This document shows, piece by piece, positions 6,135 to 9,754 of a stretch of DNA of 9,754 bases. Source of the stretch: JAWXCF01 sp034440515 (GTDB lineage Bacteria; Bacteroidota; Bacteroidia; CAILMK01); the NCBI GenBank assembly GCA_034440515.1, contig JAWXCF010000092.1:1-9754 (forward strand), written 5' to 3'. Each line of letters starts with the position of its first letter. The stretch's first letter is position 1. A program made the position numbers and the translations under genes. The notes below the pieces were generated by a model that saw nothing but the letters and a program-made list of their open reading frames with translations, made no database searches and was not told the DNA's origin.

Positions 6135-7058
6135 ATGTTGAATCCATTAAATCTTCCTGAGGTAGAATCTTTTTATCAAGGTAAGATTAGAGACGTTTAT
6201 ACCTTGAGCGACGGACGGTTAGTGATGATTTCGTCTGACCGAATCTCTGCATTTGACCATATACTACCTGTATTAATACCAGCTAAGGGAGCAATACTGA
6301 ATACTTTAGCTGCAAAGTTTTTGCAAAATACTGAGTCAATTGTTCCGAATTGGTTACGAAGCATTCCAGACGCAAGGGCAGCTATTGGAATAGCCTGCCA
6401 ACCTATAAAGATAGAAATGGTAGTTAGGGGCTACCTATGTGGACACGCATTAAGGCAATATCAAGCTGGACACAGAAGCCTGTGTGGTGTGATACTAAAA
6501 GGCGGAATGTCACCATATCAAAAACTAGATACACCCATCATAACCCCAACAACTAAGGCAGATAAAGGTCACGACGAAGACATAGATAGAGACAGCATAA
6601 TAGCAAGAGCAATAGTGAGTAAAGAGGTATATGAGCAACTAGAAGACTATACCTACAAACTGTTTGAAGCTGGTACAAACTATGCTGAAAATAGAGGACT
6701 AATACTAGCCGACAGCAAATATGAATTTGGCATACACGAGGGTACAATTCAATTAATAGATGAGGTGCATACACCAGACAGTAGTCGATATTATTACACT
6801 GAAGGGTATCAACAACACGTTAATAATCACACAACTCCACGTCAACTTAGCAAAGAGTTTGTGCGTGAATGGCTAATGGAAAATGGATTTCAAGGCAAGG
6901 AAGGTCAGCAAATTCCAGAAATCAATAATCAAGTAATAGAAATGATTCGAGCCAGATACCTAGAACTATTTGAGGTAATAAGCGGTGAGAAGTTTGACAA
7001 TAATAATTTAGCTACCACCGAAGAAGAGCTTTGCAATAAAATAATAGCAAGTTTATAA
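6135..7058 (+). CDS. purC: Phosphoribosylaminoimidazole-succinocarboxamide synthase (SAICAR synthetase)
   Basis: A complete 307-residue cytoplasmic enzyme of purine synthesis that joins CAIR and aspartate at the cost of ATP. Diagnostic blocks are present in order: GKIRDVYTLSDGRLVMISSD (16-35; nucleotide-binding start), RISAFDHILPVLIPAKGAIL (36-55), EMVVRGYLCGHALRQY (94-109), LDTPIITPTTKADKGHDEDI (131-150), GLILADSKYEFG (188-199) and IDEVHTPDSSRYY (208-220). LADSK replaces the more usual LADTK, a mild change. The length fits the roughly 300-residue long form of the family seen in Bacteroidota and yeast rather than the shorter enterobacterial form of about 240. ATG 6135 is the only sensible start, close to the first conserved block, with no Shine-Dalgarno. 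No other purine gene is in the window, so purC is not in a pur operon here. No strong terminator follows; an AT-rich imperfect hairpin (7057-7065 with 7077-7085) overlaps the stop codon. Confidence 0.97.
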   Translation: MLNPLNLPEVESFYQGKIRDVYTLSDGRLVMISSDRISAFDHILPVLIPAKGAILNTLAAKFLQNTESIVPNWLRSIPDARAAIGIACQPIKIEMVVRGYLCGHALRQYQAGHRSLCGVILKGGMSPYQKLDTPIITPTTKADKGHDEDIDRDSIIARAIVSKEVYEQLEDYTYKLFEAGTNYAENRGLILADSKYEFGIHEGTIQLIDEVHTPDSSRYYYTEGYQQHVNNHTTPRQLSKEFVREWLMENGFQGKEGQQIPEINNQVIEMIRARYLELFEVISGEKFDNNNLATTEEELCNKIIASL

Positions 7059-7065
7059 GTTAAAT

Positions 7066-7097
7066 GTTATAATAAAATTAAACTTTTCATACTTTTG
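7066..7097 (+). promoter_or_regulatory. Promoter of the NHL-propeller gene
   Basis: TACTTTTG at 7090-7097 exactly matches TAnnTTTG and ends 19 bases before ATG 7117. GTTA (7066-7069) lies 20 bases upstream, the same layout as at 4807-4838. It suggests this gene is transcribed separately from purC. Confidence 0.48.
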
Positions 7098-7116
7098 AGA
7101 AATTTTAATTCTACTT

Positions 7117-8469
7117 ATGAAAAAATTTCTTCTATGCCTAGCTTTAAGTCTAGCATTTATTTCTGCAACCGAGGCTCAAGTTTTGACCACAACACCATAC
7201 GCTGGTTCAGTTTCCGGATCATCTAGCAGCAACTCACCACTTAGTGGCGCTAAATTCAATTATCCATTTGCGATAGCTCAAACACCACAAGGTGAAATAT
7301 ACATTACAGATAGAAATAATAACTATATAATTTTAATTACTAACGATAAATATTATATCAGATCTGGCGACTTAGCTGGTGGTTTTAAGAATGGTAAAGG
7401 CGCAGGAGTAGGTAAATTAATAGAACCCACGCAAATAGTTGCCGATGAATTAAATAATGTTTATATTAACGACTTTGGGAATAATGCAGTAAGAAAGTTG
7501 GATGCACTTGCAAATACTTCTTTGTCTCAAAACCTATCTACTATAACTGGTGGGGGGGGTAATGATGTAGCTGGCAATGCAGGAAAAAGGGGCTATGAAG
7601 ACGGGGCAAAAGGTGTTGCATTATTTGATGATATTATAGCAATGGTATATGACCCTACTAAGGGTACTGGTGGAAAAGGAATTCTGTATATAGGGGACTA
7701 TAATAATAATTGCGTACGTACTTATGACTTAGGTACTAGTTTAGTTGCAACCCTTGCAGGTAAGCCAGGTATATCAGCTAATGTAGACGGAGCATTTACT
7801 ATTGCAACTTTTGGAGGAATCAGCTCAATGGCATTGCGTAATGATACGTTGTTTGTAGCTCAAGATGATGGCAGCATTAGGATAGTTAACTTAACTAGTA
7901 AAAATGTATCTAGCCTAATAAAAACCTCTCCATCAATTGAAGGTACCTTATCAATGTTACCTATGGGGAATGATTTGTATTTAGGGGGCTTTAGCAATAT
8001 ATATTCAGTTAATTTAAAATCTAAAGCTATAGTAAACGTCGCTGGAAGTACTACTTTAACAGGCTACGTGGAGGGTAAGGGTACCAGCGCAAGATTTAGC
8101 TATATTTCAGACTTAAAGCTAAGTACAGATCGTAAATTTATTTGGGTTGTAGATCAAGAAAATAATAGAATTAGAAAAGCAACTTTAACAGCTGGAGTTG
8201 GTATTAACTCAATTAAAGCAAGTACTAATTTTATAGAAGTGTATCCTAACCCAACTAGAGGACATATAAACATAGAAGCAGGAGCAGATGCTGGCAGCTG
8301 TCAACTTAACCTAATAAATACAAATGGTAAAATAGTATGGTCAGATTCTAAAAACATAAATGCTGCACAAAGACACAGTGTTGACTTACCTTTGGTAACA
8401 CCAGGCGTATATATTTTGCAAATAGCTAATGAACAAGGTGTAAATACCTTCAGATTAGTTTTGGAATAA
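7117..8469 (+). CDS. Type IX-secreted NHL-repeat six-bladed beta-propeller protein
   Basis: A 450-residue extracellular or surface protein. A signal peptide covers 1-20 (KKFLLCLALSLAFISATEA). Six beta-propeller blades can be followed at about 41-75 (IYITDRNNNYI), 97-129 (VYINDFGNNAVRKLD), 166-204 (LYIGDYNNNCVRTYD), 227-259 (LFVAQDDGSIRIVNL), 274-300 (degenerate, DLYLGGFSNIYSVNL) and 322-355 (WVVDQENNRIRKA), with the linker pattern AG...DG typical of secreted NHL proteins. Residues about 373-450 form a type A sorting domain of the type IX system: EVYPNPTRGHINIE, a middle IVWSD strand, VDLPLVTPGVYILQI, and the ending NTFRLVLE. The protein should cross the outer membrane by type IX secretion, whose machinery is not in this window. 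The ligand is unknown. A run of eight G (7552-7559) encodes part of Gly145-148; one-base slippage there would remove the sorting domain. It ends in a strong terminator, separating it from the next gene. Confidence 0.93.
   Translation: MKKFLLCLALSLAFISATEAQVLTTTPYAGSVSGSSSSNSPLSGAKFNYPFAIAQTPQGEIYITDRNNNYIILITNDKYYIRSGDLAGGFKNGKGAGVGKLIEPTQIVADELNNVYINDFGNNAVRKLDALANTSLSQNLSTITGGGGNDVAGNAGKRGYEDGAKGVALFDDIIAMVYDPTKGTGGKGILYIGDYNNNCVRTYDLGTSLVATLAGKPGISANVDGAFTIATFGGISSMALRNDTLFVAQDDGSIRIVNLTSKNVSSLIKTSPSIEGTLSMLPMGNDLYLGGFSNIYSVNLKSKAIVNVAGSTTLTGYVEGKGTSARFSYISDLKLSTDRKFIWVVDQENNRIRKATLTAGVGINSIKASTNFIEVYPNPTRGHINIEAGADAGSCQLNLINTNGKIVWSDSKNINAAQRHSVDLPLVTPGVYILQIANEQGVNTFRLVLE
7552..7559 (+). 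repeat. G8 homopolymer inside the NHL gene
   Basis: Eight consecutive G occur in codons 146-148 (the Gly145-148 run), in an AT-rich gene where other glycines are often GGT or GGA. No comparable G or C run is seen elsewhere in the window. It is a candidate slippage site for on/off variation. Confidence 0.6.
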
Positions 8470-8494
8470 TTTTAACAAAACTCAATGATATAGA

Positions 8495-8528
8495 AAAAGG
8501 CTGTGGATTATTTTATTCACAGCCTTTT
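8495..8528 (+). terminator. Intrinsic (possibly bidirectional) terminator after the NHL gene
   Basis: AAAAGGCTGTG (8495-8505) is perfectly complementary to CACAGCCTTTT (8518-8528). The stem can extend inward by three more pairs, one of them G-U, leaving a six-base loop. The GC core is flanked by A and T runs on both sides, so it could work in either direction. It starts 25 bases past the stop codon at 8469. Confidence 0.85.
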
Positions 8529-8535
8529 ATGTTTT
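8528..8535 (+). promoter_or_regulatory. Possible -7 element for the barrel-protein gene
   Basis: TATGTTTT differs from TAnnTTTG only at the last base and ends 15 bases before ATG 8551. It begins on the last base of the terminator stem just upstream, and the strength of that terminator implies the next gene needs its own promoter. No -33 element is evident. Confidence 0.3.
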
Positions 8536-8550
8536 AATTAACTTAAAATT

Positions 8551-9261
8551 ATGCACTTACGTTATTACATACTACTTTTATTCACTTATATTTTACTTAT
8601 ATCTGGTCAAGGAATTGCACAGGGGTTTGTCAACATCGACCTAGTTGGTAGTATTCCTGGTCAAAATCTCAGCTCTAAATTTGGAAGTTATGGGTTAGGT
8701 GTACGCTTAGCAGGCTTGTCTAATAATCTACTAAAGTCCAACGAAAAGATACTATTTAATGTTGGTGGATATTTTGACTATATGAATGTTGGTAGTCGTA
8801 GAGAAGAGGGTGCCTACTACAGGAATCAGTATTATACTGACGTAATTATAAATCAAAATCTATATGGCTTTGGACCTCTCCTACGAATTATGCCAAACGC
8901 AATAGATAAATGGAAAATAGTACCCTCACTATGTGGAAATGTTGGGGGTGTGATACTAAATCAACGGGTAGTAGATGAAGTATTAAGAAACTCTGATAAT
9001 AGTAGCGAAAACAATGGATATTCGATTTCAAGGAGATTTACTTTAGACTATGGTGTGCGATTGTACCTCAACTTTAAGATAGACGATGGCGCCTATTTAG
9101 GCATATTTGCAGGGATACAGGGCTTTGGGCCAGCTAGAGTAAGTTCATTTAAAGGGACTAGCCTAGATCAAGATGGTATTATATATCCTGGATCTTCATT
9201 TGATATTATTGGACGTAATTTAATTGTGTTTGGGATATCTACTTCACTTATAGCAGACTAA
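8551..9261 (+). CDS. Predicted outer-membrane beta-barrel protein, function unknown
   Basis: A 236-residue protein whose first 24 residues are a signal peptide (hydrophobic 6-18, cleavage likely after GIAQ). The mature part alternates polar and hydrophobic residues in segments suited to membrane beta strands: GSYGLGVRLAGL (45-56), ILFNVGGYFDYMNVG (67-81), NLYGFGPLLRIMP (103-115), KIVPSLCGNVGGVIL (122-136), FTLDYGVRLYLNFKI (163-177), AYLGIFAGIQGFGP (181-194) and NLIVFGISTSLIA (223-235), joined by polar loops (82-98, 140-160, 196-218). This suggests a small barrel of eight or so strands. The final Asp is not the usual C-terminal Phe of proteobacterial barrels, which matters less in Bacteroidota. 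No family is recognised. It lies between two terminator structures, so it is probably a single-gene transcript. ATG 8551 begins directly at the signal peptide and has no Shine-Dalgarno. Confidence 0.82.
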   Translation: MHLRYYILLLFTYILLISGQGIAQGFVNIDLVGSIPGQNLSSKFGSYGLGVRLAGLSNNLLKSNEKILFNVGGYFDYMNVGSRREEGAYYRNQYYTDVIINQNLYGFGPLLRIMPNAIDKWKIVPSLCGNVGGVILNQRVVDEVLRNSDNSSENNGYSISRRFTLDYGVRLYLNFKIDDGAYLGIFAGIQGFGPARVSSFKGTSLDQDGIIYPGSSFDIIGRNLIVFGISTSLIAD

Positions 9262-9272
9262 AAGACATAAAA

Positions 9273-9305
9273 AAACCCTTCTTGCGTGAAACAATTAGGG
9301 TTTCA
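9273..9305 (+). terminator. Probable terminator after the barrel-protein gene, with two competing stems
   Basis: AAACCCT (9273-9279) pairs with AGGGTTT (9297-9303) across a 17-base loop, 11 bases after the stop codon. A-rich sequence precedes it, as in many Bacteroidota terminators, but no long T run follows. An alternative stem, TGAAAC (9287-9292) with GTTTCA (9300-9305), uses some of the same bases, so the two cannot form together. Confidence 0.5.
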
Positions 9306-9346
9306 TTATTACAACTAATAGCGACGTGGTGGTAAAAGTTGTTTCA
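9287..9346. repeat. 8-bp inverted repeat
   Basis: TGAAACAA (9287-9294) and TTGTTTCA (9339-9346) are perfect inverted copies 44 bases apart. Nested between and partly overlapping is a second pair, ACAACT (9311-9316) with AGTTGT (9337-9342). They lie in non-coding sequence downstream of the barrel-protein gene and may form alternative RNA structures; chance is possible in AT-rich DNA. Confidence 0.35.
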
Positions 9347-9437
9347 TAAATTAATCATAGAGTTTACTAATATTAGGGTACTAATTAATAGTATAACCTA
9401 GCTAGGTCTCAACAGGAATAAATTAGATATATTTTAT

Positions 9438-9650
9438 CTAGTCCATTTGAGAATCATCAATTATAATGATGATGTTGTCAATCTGAGGTTGGAAATCGTG
9501 CAAGATTTGATTCACTTGAATCGGATTGACTCTGATTGCCTCAATCTGGTTGTGATACCTAATCCTATCACGTTGAATTTCAGATGAAGTGATGGTACTT
9601 GGACTTGCAATTACTTGTAAGTATAACAAAATTCCGATAATTGTATTCAT
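9438..9650 (-). CDS. Possible small exported protein of 70 residues, unrecognised
   Basis: An open frame from ATG 9650 to TAG 9438 on the minus strand. It begins MNTIIGILLYLQVIASPST, a short hydrophobic N terminus that could be a signal sequence or anchor but lacks the usual basic residue after Met. The rest is rich in Ile, Gln and Asn and ends with five isoleucines followed by DDSQMD. It resembles nothing I know. In favour: the hydrophobic start, the absence of a competing gene in about 490 bases, and a local base composition (about 42% GC at 9481-9540) higher than its flanks, as coding DNA often is. Against: short length, only a weak promoter-like element (TAATTTTT at 9680-9673), and no homolog recognised. 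Confidence 0.42.
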   Translation of the reverse strand: MNTIIGILLYLQVIASPSTITSSEIQRDRIRYHNQIEAIRVNPIQVNQILHDFQPQIDNIIIIIDDSQMD

Positions 9651-9754
9651 TGTAGTAAATGGGTTGAGTTGTAAAAATTAATCCTTGATTATAATACTGC
9701 TAAATTGAGGTTTTTTTTATTAACACTATGTATCGTTTTCAACATATTTGTAAC
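9651..9754. promoter_or_regulatory. Right-edge non-coding region with a possible plus-strand promoter
   Basis: AT-rich with a T8 run at 9711-9718. CATATTTG at 9743-9750 is one mismatch from TAnnTTTG and identical to the -7 element proposed for the aldehyde dehydrogenase gene. It may drive a plus-strand gene beyond the window. No gene is visible here. Confidence 0.25.

Larger units (their letters stand above)
9262..9437. other. Intergenic region, no gene seen
   Basis: This stretch has no convincing open frame on either strand. It holds the terminator-like hairpins near 9273-9346, a degenerate hairpin (GGTACTA and TAGTATAACC around 9377-9398) and the 12-base perfect palindrome ACCTAGCTAGGT at 9396-9407. 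An AT-only stem (9422-9429 with 9435-9442) overlaps the stop of the possible small minus-strand gene. No tRNA or recognisable small RNA was found. Confidence 0.5.

Noticed and set aside
6553..6774. Minus-strand open frame inside purC
   Set aside because: Antisense to conserved SAICAR synthetase blocks; Leu/Tyr/Cys-rich composition is typical of a shadow frame.
9396..9407. Perfect 12-bp palindrome ACCTAGCTAGGT as an operator
   Set aside because: A 12-bp palindrome is expected about twice in 10 kb by chance, and no promoter lies beside it. Noted only as content of the intergenic region.
9453..9522. Small hairpins ATCATCA/TGATGAT (9453-9473) and GATTCA/TGAATC (9509-9522)
   Set aside because: Both lie inside the candidate small coding frame and are short enough to be chance; the first simply reflects the Ile/Asp codon run.
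1..9754. CRISPR array, tRNA or rRNA genes, insertion sequences, attachment sites
   Set aside because: No regularly spaced repeats, cloverleaf-type sequence, transposase-like frame or terminal inverted repeats were seen on reading both strands.

Overview
The window looks like a chromosomal segment of a Bacteroidota (Chitinophagales/Sphingobacteriales-like) bacterium. Evidence: an AT-rich sequence, a type IX secretion C-terminal sorting domain on one product, many exported proteins with signal peptides typical of the phylum, near absence of Shine-Dalgarno sequences, and exact matches to the Bacteroidota -7 promoter element TAnnTTTG just upstream of five starts. The species cannot be named from the sequence.

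Layout. Positions 1-591 (minus) hold the N-terminal 197 codons of a large gene that runs off the left edge, probably a DUF4011-type superfamily 1 helicase. It is divergent from a complete ALDH7-family aldehyde dehydrogenase (698-2230, plus). That gene converges, with only 12 bases between stops, on a minus-strand pair: a secreted von Willebrand factor A protein (2243-3652) preceded by a secreted YD/RHS-like repeat protein (3742-4641). Divergent from the pair is an exported, possibly lipid-anchored, transglutaminase-like protein (4893-6101). It is followed 33 bases later by purC (6135-7058), then a six-bladed NHL-propeller protein with a type IX secretion signal (7117-8469) ending in a strong hairpin terminator, then a small predicted outer-membrane beta-barrel protein (8551-9261). 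Positions 9262-9754 are mostly non-coding, with several inverted repeats and one possible 70-codon minus-strand gene.

Functional reading. Two genes are metabolic: purC (purine synthesis) and the aldehyde dehydrogenase (probably lysine/aminoadipate semialdehyde oxidation). Five consecutive non-purC genes between 2243 and 9261 encode envelope or secreted proteins (VWA, YD-like, transglutaminase-like, NHL-propeller, barrel). Nothing in the sequence proves they act together; the divergent arrangement of the YD-like and transglutaminase-like genes is the best hint of shared regulation. No tRNA, rRNA, CRISPR array, insertion sequence or phage gene was seen. Most of the window is ordinary. The points most worth checking are a G8 tract inside the type IX-secreted protein gene, a promoter placed so close to purC that its message may be leaderless, a Glu in place of the usual third catalytic Asp of the transglutaminase-like protein, a phased direct repeat at the promoter of that gene, and the helicase at the left edge.
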